Made by a program: the position numbers and the translations under genes
Notes under the pieces: generated by a model
Told to the model about the DNA's origin: nothing
What the model saw: only the letters and a program-made list of their open reading frames with translations
The model's database searches: none
Source: Verrucomicrobia bacterium SCGC AAA164-M04
GTDB lineage: Bacteria; Verrucomicrobiota; Verrucomicrobiae; Verrucomicrobiales; Akkermansiaceae
Length of the DNA: 19,176 nucleotides
Assembly: GCA_000383735.1 (NCBI GenBank)
Contig: KB912148.1
Location: forward strand, 1-19,176
Direction of reading: 5' to 3'
Shown here: positions 1-7,661 of the stretch, in pieces
Layout of the letters: every line of letters begins with the position of its first letter
Numbering within the stretch: the first letter of the stretch is position 1

Positions 1-646
1 CACCCCGCCCGCTCACATCTCGGCCGATCATTCCTCCACCTCCACTTGAAGCTAACTTGTCCACTTCATCGATATAGATAATTCCATATTCAGCCAAAGA
101 AACATCGCCATTCGCTTTGGAAACCAATTCACGAACGAGATCATCGACATCCCCCCCGACATAACCAGTCTCGGAAAACTTGGTTGCGTCAGCCTTTACA
201 AACGGAACACCAATTAATTCGGCAATATGCTTCACCAGGTAGGTTTTCCCAACTCCTGTTGGACCCACAACCATAACATTTTGCTTTTGCAGCTCAAGTT
301 TCTCACCTTCCTCCTCTTGTGATTTGAGGGTCTTAACGTGATTATAGTGATCACAAACTGCGATCGAGAGAGCTTTCTTAGCCTCATCCTGACGAATCAC
401 AAAACGGTCAAGATGCGCTTTAATATCGCGTGGCAAGAGATCAAACTCGAAAATATCGTCTATCACTGGCTCCACAAACCCCTCCTCCGCACCATTCGTT
501 TCGGTGGTAAATGAGGAAGAATCCGCACCAGTGAAAGAAAATCCCCCTTTCCCTAATTGACCAAACATCCCTTCGAGAGTCTTCTTAATTTCCTCGGGAT
601 CAGGATAACTTGGTTCCTTGGGGCCGCCTTTATCATCATCGCTCAT
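1..646 (-). CDS. ClpX-like AAA+ ATPase lacking the N-terminal zinc-binding domain (3' end outside window)
   Basis: The first 215 residues of an AAA+ protein unfoldase read from ATG at 646 off the left edge. Seen: a hydrophilic N-terminal stretch (residues 1-65), a ClpX-type lead-in (PRDIKAHLDRFVIRQDEAKK, about 72-91), Walker A GPTGVGKT (128-135), the pore-1 loop GYVG (161-164), Walker B IIYIDEVDK (189-197), and IGRDVSGRG at the window edge, matching ClpX TRDVSGEGV. In the ClpX family the hexamer threads substrates into ClpP. The C4 zinc-binding domain that normally precedes the AAA+ module is absent: the only cysteine seen is C98. The usual VIGQ motif reads VIRQ, and GYVGED reads GYVGGD. The frame upstream is open back to a stop at 719-721 but has no ATG or GTG and no cysteine cluster, so the start seems right. 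It lies 72 nt downstream of the heme protein on the same strand. ClpX subfamily is my best call; a ClpX paralogue is equally possible. Confidence 0.85.
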   Translation of the reverse strand, partial: MSDDDKGGPKEPSYPDPEEIKKTLEGMFGQLGKGGFSFTGADSSSFTTETNGAEEGFVEPVIDDIFEFDLLPRDIKAHLDRFVIRQDEAKKALSIAVCDHYNHVKTLKSQEEEGEKLELQKQNVMVVGPTGVGKTYLVKHIAELIGVPFVKADATKFSETGYVGGDVDDLVRELVSKANGDVSLAEYGIIYIDEVDKLASSGGGGMIGRDVSGRG

Positions 647-718
647 AGGTGCAATATCGGCAGCAATGGAACCGGGGCAAGAGTGAATTTTAAGACTCTG
701 TTTTCGCAATCCTCCAAT

Positions 719-3697
719 TTAGTCCTTCATCGAAACCAAATAGGAGATGAGGTGATTAAACTCATCAACCGTAAGCGTCGAAGCGAGTCCGGCAGGCATC
801 ATAGATTGTGGTTGATGATCCCGCTTAGCAATCATGCCTTCTCTTAGCTGTGTCACGATGCCTGCAATATTTCGAATATCGATCACACCATCTTCCTCGC
901 GAGTTACAAAACCCATATGGGCTGTTTTGTCCTTCATTGTTATGAGTTCCGTTTGGAATCCTTGCGCAACGACCGCGTTAGGATCGAGAATAGACTGAAT
1001 GAGATAATCTTTAGTGAACTTGCTACCGGCAGACCCGAGATATGGCCCCTTTTGAACTGCTTTTTGATCGACTGCATGGCAAGCAATACAACCTTGGCGA
1101 GTATAGATTTTCTCGCCTATGACCGCATCACCAGTAGCTGCTATCGCCAACTTGGTGATTTCCGCAGGCTCGAGATTAACCAGTTTTTTTCCAGCACTTG
1201 CTTTGGCCGACGCGATCAGCCTCTTGGCACGCTCCGCAGCTTCAATTAAGGTATCGTTGTCGCTATCGATAGCATTTTCTATCTGCCTATCAAACCCAGG
1301 CAAAAGAAGATCAGCAAGAGCAAGAAACAAGCCCTCCTCTCGTGGATTCTTTTCGATCATATTGAGAATGGGTGTCTTTTGATTCTCTTTGATAAGGGGA
1401 CTTTGCGTGAAAATCAGGAGCGTTCTCCAAGCAACTCTACTTTCCGATTTATTGCCCTTAGCAGCTACCTTACGAAGAACTTTCGTGGAAAGAATGAGAG
1501 CTGGCTGGTTCACAAAATCATTCAGCTCAAGCTCCACTTCGGCAGGCTTGGCACCCTGATCAAGCCACGCCCCGAGGATCTCTACTTGGTTTGCGACGGT
1601 CTTTCCCTCGAGACGCCCCAGCGCTCGATAGGCCGACACTCTTTCCTCCCAGAGCCGCCTCTTATCCTTAGCCGCAACAGTCAGGATTCTAATTTGAGAT
1701 TCATCAGGAGTGGGTGTCGCAAGCGCAATCACAAAAGGATCCTGTTTACCCAAACTAAGTTCAGAAACCGGCACACGATTGAGTCCAAGAATACCGAGCA
1801 TTTTCGACTGATCGGTTTTAGCCAGTTGATTAAAAACATTCTCAAGTGCCGCTTTAATATTAGGAGTCTCTTCCCAAGTTTCAGGTGCAAAATAAGGACC
1901 TCGATCATCTGGACGAGTTCCCCACCAGGCTTTGAGATCCCACTCTGCTTCACGATGAAAAAGTCGAGCAAGAATCTCGATGAGCCCCAGTCGCTCGCTT
2001 CCTTTGGATTGTTGTAAGCTAGCTGCAACTCCAGAAACAACCTCTGATCGATGAAGTCGCATCAAAGCGAGACGGGCTGTTTTCCTATTTACGTGGGACA
2101 GGAGGCTTTCCACATCGCCAATCTTTACCAGTGCACCAACAGCGGTGTTTTGAATGCGTGGATCCTGAGCTTCAGTCAATGCCTTCAGGATTTGCGCGGT
2201 CGCATTTTTTGCTGGATTACCAATCCTCATCAGAAACACCACAGCCTGCAGGCGAGTTCGTTCATCGCCGGATTGCAGAGCTCCCTCAACCAAACTAAGG
2301 GTATCACTAGAAATCTCTCCACTAAGGTCACCCGCAGCCCGGGTAAGATACTGCTGAATCTCCTTAAGATCCTTCCAATCCTTTGCGAAGATTTGAAGAA
2401 ATTGATCTGCAGTCATCTCCTTCATTTGGGAAAGAGTGAAAATTGCGGCGATTCGAGATTCGATGCTCAAACGCGAGTCCTTAATTAGAATAGTGAGAGG
2501 CTTTATTGGTCCAGTCTCAGCTTTGGCCAAGAGCACACGCTGAACCTCAAGCCTCCGCACGGCTGAAGGGCTCTTAAGTTGCAAAACTAATTCAGAGGTC
2601 GACATCCCTCTAAGCTCTGGGAAGGGCTGACCCTTCAGGCCATTTTTGGTGAGCTTCTGCACCATCCCAACCTTCTTTCCTTTACCTGCGAACTTGAATC
2701 TCCCACCCCGCCAATCACAGACAAAAAGATTACCGGATCCATCGACATCAATATCAATCGCCCGGGGGAGATTCATGTAAACACTTTCCTTGAGTGAGTA
2801 GCTCGCTCCTTTTTCGGAAACCTTGTCATTGTATATCTTTCCTGTTGTCCAATCGCAGGTCAGAAGAAGTTCATCATGTCCAGGCTCCGCCAAATAAAGA
2901 GCACCCGTTCCACTTCCCCCACCTAAATCGAGGATTGGCTTCACAGCCTCATCGGTGAAATTCTTGTAAAGACGGGGATATCCATGCTCCGAACCATTAG
3001 TGAGGTGATGCACACGGATATTCCATCCCTTCCCATCGTTCGTATTATCTCTCGTGAAGAGGTCGAGTTTCGGGCTGATCGCAATGTCACAAATGTTGCG
3101 CGTGTGATAAGAATAAATTTCAAGATCACTCCCATCGGGCCTAACCCGAGCCACTCCACCACCACGCAAAGTCACCACTTTGCCATCAGCTCCCTTTGTC
3201 GCTTCCATCCCAAAATCGCCGACTGCAATGTAAAGCCATCCGTCAATACCCATCCGGCACCCATTTGTGGTATGATCGGAGCCGCGAGGATGCCTTAAGC
3301 CAAATCCAATATTTTCGAGCAAGACCTTATGCTCGTCTGCAACTCCGTCACCCGTCGTATCGCGAAAGGAACTCAAAAAAGGTGGGTGAATCAGGTAGAG
3401 GGTGTCCTTCACAAAGTGCCCCCCACGCGGGCTGTCAACATTGGGAACATAATCCTTAAATTGATCAGCTTTACCGTCACCGTTTGTATCACGGCAGGAA
3501 ACAATCTTCCCCATATTCTTTTCCTTACCGAGAGAACCATTTCTATCGACTGAAACATAGACAGTCCCATCAGCCGCAGCAGTGAGAGCAGTCGGGTAGT
3601 CAACATCGAAAGGTTCAGCCCAATTTGAAATTTCATAACCATCAGGAAGAGCAATAGCTGGCGCAGACAGCAAAAGGAAAACGAGGGGGTTTTTCAT
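719..3697 (-). CDS. PVC-type secreted heme protein: propeller dehydrogenase domain, HEAT-like repeats, cytochrome c
   Basis: A 992-residue exported protein. Start at ATG 3697 gives a clean signal peptide (MKNPLVFLLLSAPAIA, then LPDGYEI). A longer frame to 3760 would add a basic leader and crowd the divergent gene, so I reject it. Residues about 20-345 form a propeller-like domain with Ca-type DxNxDG repeats (DTNGDGKAD, DTTGDGVAD) and RHPRGSDHTTNGCRMGIDGW, typical of the putative membrane-bound dehydrogenase domain of Planctomycetes and Verrucomicrobia. Residues about 360-830 are helical HEAT-like repeats. The C-terminal domain carries the heme site CIACH (about 870) and a likely axial Met in MMPAGL (about 967). 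It probably acts in the periplasm as an electron-transferring oxidoreductase, often proposed to act on sugars. Substrate unknown. No sulfatase or glycosidase gene lies beside it to hint at one. Confidence 0.88.
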   Translation of the reverse strand: MKNPLVFLLLSAPAIALPDGYEISNWAEPFDVDYPTALTAAADGTVYVSVDRNGSLGKEKNMGKIVSCRDTNGDGKADQFKDYVPNVDSPRGGHFVKDTLYLIHPPFLSSFRDTTGDGVADEHKVLLENIGFGLRHPRGSDHTTNGCRMGIDGWLYIAVGDFGMEATKGADGKVVTLRGGGVARVRPDGSDLEIYSYHTRNICDIAISPKLDLFTRDNTNDGKGWNIRVHHLTNGSEHGYPRLYKNFTDEAVKPILDLGGGSGTGALYLAEPGHDELLLTCDWTTGKIYNDKVSEKGASYSLKESVYMNLPRAIDIDVDGSGNLFVCDWRGGRFKFAGKGKKVGMVQKLTKNGLKGQPFPELRGMSTSELVLQLKSPSAVRRLEVQRVLLAKAETGPIKPLTILIKDSRLSIESRIAAIFTLSQMKEMTADQFLQIFAKDWKDLKEIQQYLTRAAGDLSGEISSDTLSLVEGALQSGDERTRLQAVVFLMRIGNPAKNATAQILKALTEAQDPRIQNTAVGALVKIGDVESLLSHVNRKTARLALMRLHRSEVVSGVAASLQQSKGSERLGLIEILARLFHREAEWDLKAWWGTRPDDRGPYFAPETWEETPNIKAALENVFNQLAKTDQSKMLGILGLNRVPVSELSLGKQDPFVIALATPTPDESQIRILTVAAKDKRRLWEERVSAYRALGRLEGKTVANQVEILGAWLDQGAKPAEVELELNDFVNQPALILSTKVLRKVAAKGNKSESRVAWRTLLIFTQSPLIKENQKTPILNMIEKNPREEGLFLALADLLLPGFDRQIENAIDSDNDTLIEAAERAKRLIASAKASAGKKLVNLEPAEITKLAIAATGDAVIGEKIYTRQGCIACHAVDQKAVQKGPYLGSAGSKFTKDYLIQSILDPNAVVAQGFQTELITMKDKTAHMGFVTREEDGVIDIRNIAGIVTQLREGMIAKRDHQPQSMMPAGLASTLTVDEFNHLISYLVSMKD

Positions 3698-3707
3698 GAG
3701 ATTTTGA

Positions 3708-3722
3708 GCGCAGCTCCTGCGC
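3708..3722. promoter_or_regulatory. Small perfect hairpin in divergent intergenic region
   Basis: GCGCAG-CTC-CTGCGC, a 6-bp perfect inverted repeat with a 3-nt centre, lies in the 77-nt gap between the divergent heme protein (start 3697) and the nucleotidyltransferase (start 3775). It sits 11-25 nt upstream of the heme-protein start codon, so it would be in that gene's leader or act as an operator. No -10/-35 pair here is clear enough to report. Chance occurrence is possible. Confidence 0.25.
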
Positions 3723-3774
3723 GATAGCCAGATTGTTCCTTCCAATCGCCTCTTGATCAAATCATTCTTTGCTC

Positions 3775-4668
3775 ATGCGCAAAGCTTTCCTCCTCGGAGC
3801 CGGACTAGGAACCCGGCTCCAGCCGCTGACCAAAACTCTTCCCAAACCACTCATCCCATTTGCCAACCGCCCCCTGATTACCCACGCCCTTGACCATTGC
3901 CTCCAAGCCGGAATCACCGACTTTGCCATCAACACGCACCATCTACACGAGACCTGGGACAGGTTCTTTCCCAACGGCAAATATCGAGATGCTAATCTCA
4001 CCTTTTTCCACGAGCCAGAACTCCTAGAAACTGGCGGTGGAATTAAAAATATCGCCGATTGGATCAAGGATGACCCTGTCTTGGTCTACAATGGTGATAT
4101 TATCACCGATTTTCCGATTGATCGCCTCATGACAGGCCATATGGCCTCTAACAACACCGCAACTTTGGCAGTGCAAAATCATGGACCGGATTTGCGAATA
4201 ACCGTAGATGGTCACCGTGTGACCGATGTCCGCGGCTTAATTCATCAACAGCAAGGAACACATCAGTTTACGGGGATTTACGTGATCGATCCCGAGATCC
4301 TCGAAATAATTCCGCCAAACGAAAAGATTTCTATTATTCCAGCCTTCGTAGAACTGATCAAACAAGGCGAACTGGGAGCATATCACGTAAAGGGCCATCC
4401 AAAGTGGCTGGACCTCGGGACGCGTGAAACATATCTGGAAGCAAGTCTTGCCATTCCCCCCAAAGTATCGAGAGAGGCTCGCATATCTGAGACAGCTAAC
4501 ATTCAAAATTCATGGGTCGCTCAGAATGCCATTGTTGAGTCAGGTGCTATCATCAAGGACAGCATCCTCTGGCCGGATACTCATGTTTTGCAGGATGCGG
4601 AATTGACAAATTGCATCATTCACAGCAATTCCCCAACATCGGGCGTGCATAAGAGCGCCGATCTCTAA
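3775..4668 (+). CDS. MurU-like sugar-1-phosphate nucleotidyltransferase with C-terminal left-handed beta-helix tail
   Basis: 297 residues. The N-terminal Rossmann-like domain has GAGLGTRLQPLTKTLPKPLI (8-27, nucleotide binding), LLETGGGI (83-90), YNGD (105-108, metal-binding Asp), FTGIY (165-169) and KWLDLGT (210-216). These are hallmarks of NDP-sugar pyrophosphorylases. LETGGGI and the kinase directly downstream point to MurU, which makes UDP-MurNAc from MurNAc alpha-1-phosphate in peptidoglycan recycling. Unlike Pseudomonas MurU (about 220 residues) it has a tail (about 231-285) of hexapeptide-like repeats (ISETANIQNSWVAQNAIVES), as in mannose-1-phosphate guanylyltransferases. The ATG at 3775 is preferred over TTG at 3769 because MRKAFLLGAG is the standard family start. 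Only 18 nt separate it from the next gene. Nucleotide and sugar specificity are inferred from context; GDP-mannose or dTDP-sugar synthesis is the alternative. Confidence 0.8.
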   Translation: MRKAFLLGAGLGTRLQPLTKTLPKPLIPFANRPLITHALDHCLQAGITDFAINTHHLHETWDRFFPNGKYRDANLTFFHEPELLETGGGIKNIADWIKDDPVLVYNGDIITDFPIDRLMTGHMASNNTATLAVQNHGPDLRITVDGHRVTDVRGLIHQQQGTHQFTGIYVIDPEILEIIPPNEKISIIPAFVELIKQGELGAYHVKGHPKWLDLGTRETYLEASLAIPPKVSREARISETANIQNSWVAQNAIVESGAIIKDSILWPDTHVLQDAELTNCIIHSNSPTSGVHKSADL

Positions 4669-4686
4669 AATTTCGCCTTACTAAAG

Positions 4687-5628
4687 ATGCCTGCCGACAC
4701 CCTGCTTACCGCCGTTCGAGCCCACCTAGATCTCGCGCCAACCCACCGCGTCCTCATGGAGCCGATCCAAAAGGGTGCTTCGGGGCGGACCATCATTCGA
4801 ATCAGTCCGGACGACTATCCTAGTTTTATTGGCATTCACTATACTCTCGAACGATCAGATAATGCCAACTTTCTACCTGTTGCTGAATTCCTGAAGGAGG
4901 CTGGCCTAAATATTCCGGACGTCCTTTACGATAACACCCGACGCCAAGTAGCGCTCATTGAGGATCTAGGCGATCAGGATCTCCTCAGCCTTAAAGATGC
5001 TCCATTCGAGGAGCGTAAACCCTACTACCGCTCCGCTTTCGAACAACTCGACAAGCTTCTCTACACTCGCCCACCCAAAGACTTTGATCTGCAACCTACC
5101 TTCGATGAGCCCTTGTATCGTTGGGAGCAGGAATATTTCTTCGAGCACTTTATCGAAACTCACCTCGGCAAGGATTCGTCGGCTCTTTCTGAAAACCCGA
5201 TCCTCCAAGGTCTCGCCAAACGGATCGGCGCTACAGCACCTCACATGATACATCGCGATTTTCAGTCCCAAAATCTCATGCTTAATAGCGGAACCACCTA
5301 CCTAATCGATTTTCAGGGGCTACGGATGGGACGTCAGGAATATGACCTCGCCTCGCTACTTTACGACCCCTACATGAATCACTCACCCGAGGATCGTCGA
5401 AAGCTTCTCGAGCTCTGGGAAGAGGTTTGCGAGGAAGAGCCTATTGAACCTATTCTTAAAGACTGCGCAGCCCAGAGGCTTATGCAGGCGCTAGGAGCCT
5501 TTTCCAACATTGGCCACAACGAGAATGACAAATGGTATCTTGCTCAAATTCCTGCTGCCGTTGGCTTCCTCAAAGAGGTTATCGATGACACCCCATTAGA
5601 AGACGCACTGGGTCCTTTCCTCGACTAG
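4687..5628 (+). CDS. AmgK-like anomeric sugar kinase (aminoglycoside phosphotransferase fold)
   Basis: 313 residues of the APH/choline-kinase fold. Visible motifs: an N-lobe with KGASGRTIIRI (29-39) as the nucleotide-binding loop, IEDLGDQDLL (91-100) at the hinge, the catalytic loop MIHRDFQSQNLML (187-199, with D191 and N196), and YLIDFQGLRMGRQEYDLASL (205-224, with metal-binding D208). Pseudomonas AmgK has very similar HRDYHSRNLM and IDFQ...YDLVSLL signatures. AmgK phosphorylates the anomeric hydroxyl of MurNAc or GlcNAc to give the alpha-1-phosphate, which MurU then activates with UTP. The adjacency to a MurU-like gene (18 nt upstream) is the main reason for choosing AmgK over a generic phosphotransferase. 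Together the two would salvage MurNAc and bypass MurA/MurB, as described for Pseudomonas putida. The protein should be cytosolic. Not an antibiotic-resistance enzyme as far as can be seen. Confidence 0.75.
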   Translation: MPADTLLTAVRAHLDLAPTHRVLMEPIQKGASGRTIIRISPDDYPSFIGIHYTLERSDNANFLPVAEFLKEAGLNIPDVLYDNTRRQVALIEDLGDQDLLSLKDAPFEERKPYYRSAFEQLDKLLYTRPPKDFDLQPTFDEPLYRWEQEYFFEHFIETHLGKDSSALSENPILQGLAKRIGATAPHMIHRDFQSQNLMLNSGTTYLIDFQGLRMGRQEYDLASLLYDPYMNHSPEDRRKLLELWEEVCEEEPIEPILKDCAAQRLMQALGAFSNIGHNENDKWYLAQIPAAVGFLKEVIDDTPLEDALGPFLD

Positions 5629-5661
5629 AAGTAATAATCGTGCTAAGTCACTGCCGTAACC

Positions 5662-6852
5662 ATGCCATCTCTGCGGCCTTCTCTGTCATTTCTTCTTCCG
5701 CTTATCGCAGGCGGAGGATTGCTGACCAAATTGCCGGAAATCGCCCCCCTTGTCCGCATTGAACTGTCCTCCTTCCTCTTTCCCGAGCGCTTTCAAAAAG
5801 ATTATTCATTTGTGGACCGGAGTGAGTCCAAGAATTTTCAACTGACCTGCCTAGACTTCACGCCCGATCCTGAAGCTAACCTTAACATTAAGAGCTACTT
5901 ACTCGACAAGGAATCTTTAGATATCATGGGATCCGACGGAGGCAGCTCCATCGAATGGGCACAATTTCTCGCTCAAACACGACTTGATGATGATCGCCTT
6001 ACCGTCATTACCTCGTCTCTCTCCTGGGACGATGCATCAGAGCTAGCCATTCTTGCCTTACAAGGACAAGTTGACGAAACCCCCTCCTTGGTAATTGGCC
6101 TTCAAGCAGAATTTATCAACTCTGAAGCCCCGCTACCGGAATACCTCAAACCCTCTATTATCCCACTCAAAATTCCCGCTGGATTTGATCTTCCCAAAAT
6201 TGACCACATCCGCCGTCCTTCTTCGATTAACTCTAGTTCTTTTGGAATCTCCGAAATAAGGGGCCTGAAATTAGAATCTGACGGAGATCAAAAACTCGTT
6301 CCAATGCTCGTTCGCTGGGACAATCAGATTCTACCGACTCTCACTCTTGCTAGTATTCTAAAATCTCAACGTCTAAAATCTGGAGACCTTATTTTAGAAA
6401 AGGACGGCTACCTTCGCCTGGGAAGCGAAAGTGTTATTTTAAAGCTAGACCAAAAAGGGCGAGCTGCTCTTCCAAGCAATGAGCAAGAGCAAAAATCCGC
6501 TTCAATTCTTCAAATCTACCCTGAACAAGCTGAAACCTATAAAATCATCACTCCTTCCAGCGCCCCAAAGTCAACCTACGGCCTAGAAGGTCAAATTCGA
6601 CAGGCCCTCTCCCAAAAAGCCGTTCACAAACTCACCTACAAACGTTGGTCATTACCTTTCGAACTTGCCTTACTCCTGACTCTCGTTTCGCTTCTCCATA
6701 TCCGAAGGATATGGAGCGAACCTTTCATCCTCATTTGCGTGATCGGAGGATCAGTCCTAGCAGGAAAGTGGATGCTCATCTCCCCCCTAGTGTTGATGAT
6801 TATCACCTTCCACCTCTGCCCGAGGGGCGCCTCCCCACGACAGAAACACTGA
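5662..6852 (+). CDS. Orphan CHASE2-like extracytoplasmic sensor protein without an effector domain
   Basis: 396 residues, not recognised by name. Layout: one N-terminal hydrophobic segment (about 8-22), a soluble region of about 300 residues, then three closely packed hydrophobic segments (about 332-346, 353-367, 371-385) and a short basic end. One N-terminal helix, an outside domain and three C-terminal helices is the CHASE2 sensor layout. The core agrees: SSIEWAQFLAQTRLDDDRLT, ELAILALQGQ, then SDGDQKLVPMLVRWDNQILP followed by TLTLASILK, which resembles the CHASE2 stretch with DSDGV, PLL and PSLAL elements. CHASE2 normally feeds an adenylate cyclase, histidine kinase or Ser/Thr kinase, but here the gene stops after the last helix. 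It lies 33 nt after the AmgK-like gene and 51 nt before the zinc-ribbon gene, so it is probably cotranscribed with both. The CHASE2 assignment rests on layout and motif resemblance only. Confidence 0.6.
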   Translation: MPSLRPSLSFLLPLIAGGGLLTKLPEIAPLVRIELSSFLFPERFQKDYSFVDRSESKNFQLTCLDFTPDPEANLNIKSYLLDKESLDIMGSDGGSSIEWAQFLAQTRLDDDRLTVITSSLSWDDASELAILALQGQVDETPSLVIGLQAEFINSEAPLPEYLKPSIIPLKIPAGFDLPKIDHIRRPSSINSSSFGISEIRGLKLESDGDQKLVPMLVRWDNQILPTLTLASILKSQRLKSGDLILEKDGYLRLGSESVILKLDQKGRAALPSNEQEQKSASILQIYPEQAETYKIITPSSAPKSTYGLEGQIRQALSQKAVHKLTYKRWSLPFELALLLTLVSLLHIRRIWSEPFILICVIGGSVLAGKWMLISPLVLMIITFHLCPRGASPRQKH

Positions 6853-6903
6853 AGATCTTCCTTTCCTCTTCCCCCGGAACCGCGAAAACGTTACTTCATT
6901 GCC

Positions 6904-7608
6904 ATGCGTGATGACGTGAAGCAATTGCTCGCCCTTCAGAACACCGATCAAAAAATCCAAGCACTGGAAGCGGAGCTCGTTCGAATCCCCCAACTGCAGG
7001 AAGCCGCCAAGGATCGCCTCGCCAATGACACTCAAGCCCTAGCCACCGCGAAATCGAATTTCCAAGCCAACGAAATCGAAATTAAGAATGTCGAACTCGA
7101 TGTCGGTACCCGAAAAAACACAATTGATCGCCTCAAGAACCAACAATTTGAGACAAAGAAAAATGACGAATATACTAAGCTAGGCGAAGAAGTGGTTCGT
7201 TACGAAAACGAAGTCGACGAGCTTGAGACCCGTGAGCTTGAGCTAATGGAGACAGCCGATGATCTCCGATCGAGGATCACTGACGCCGAGGAAAAGCTAG
7301 CCAAGACTCAAGGATTAGTGGATGAAGAAATCGCGGAACTTCAAGCGCGCCTTGATGACCGCAAAGCTGGGCTAACGGAAACCAACACCACTCGCGAAGA
7401 CCTCGTCACGCAGGTCGATGACGAAGATCTTCTCGATACCTATAATCGGCTTTATAACAAAAGAGAAAGCCAAGCTGTTGTTCGGGTCACTAGCGAGCGG
7501 AGCTGCACCTCCTGCCACGTTCAGGTCACACCTGCAACCTACGCTCTTGCACAGTCCGGAGCTGCCATTGCCTACTGCGACAACTGTAGCGCTATTCTTT
7601 TCCCTTAA
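6904..7608 (+). CDS. Coiled-coil protein with C-terminal C4 zinc ribbon (COG1579 / CT398 family)
   Basis: 234 residues. Residues about 5-180 are an uninterrupted charged helical hairpin (long coiled coil, rich in E, K, L and Q). The end is a C4 zinc ribbon: CTSC (201-204) and CDNC (225-228) with SGAAIAYCDNC between. This is the COG1579 architecture, present across PVC bacteria and many other phyla. The chlamydial member CT398 has been reported to bind sigma-54 RNA polymerase factor and a secretion-system component, so a nucleic-acid- or polymerase-associated scaffold is possible; nothing here tests that. ATG at 6904 matches the usual family start (MxxDxxxLLxLQxxDxxI). It is the last gene of the plus-strand run and converges with lnt, 53 nt away, with no obvious terminator between them. 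Confidence 0.85.
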   Translation: MRDDVKQLLALQNTDQKIQALEAELVRIPQLQEAAKDRLANDTQALATAKSNFQANEIEIKNVELDVGTRKNTIDRLKNQQFETKKNDEYTKLGEEVVRYENEVDELETRELELMETADDLRSRITDAEEKLAKTQGLVDEEIAELQARLDDRKAGLTETNTTREDLVTQVDDEDLLDTYNRLYNKRESQAVVRVTSERSCTSCHVQVTPATYALAQSGAAIAYCDNCSAILFP

Positions 7609-7661
7609 GTCAAAGTATTCTTGAGTTGGTTTAGTCTAGAGCTTGCTCTGCGCCGAGTGAC

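Noticed and set aside
3698..3760. Longer start for the heme protein (21 extra residues, rich in Arg)
   Set aside because: The signal peptide begins at ATG 3697; the extension is basic, has no family match and runs close to the divergent gene start.
4687..5628. Aminoglycoside resistance gene
   Set aside because: It shares the APH fold, but its motifs and its neighbour fit the AmgK-type sugar kinases better.
7609..7661. AGAGC-TT-GCTCT palindrome between convergent genes as a terminator
   Set aside because: The stem is only 5 bp, the 2-nt loop is too tight, and no T run follows.
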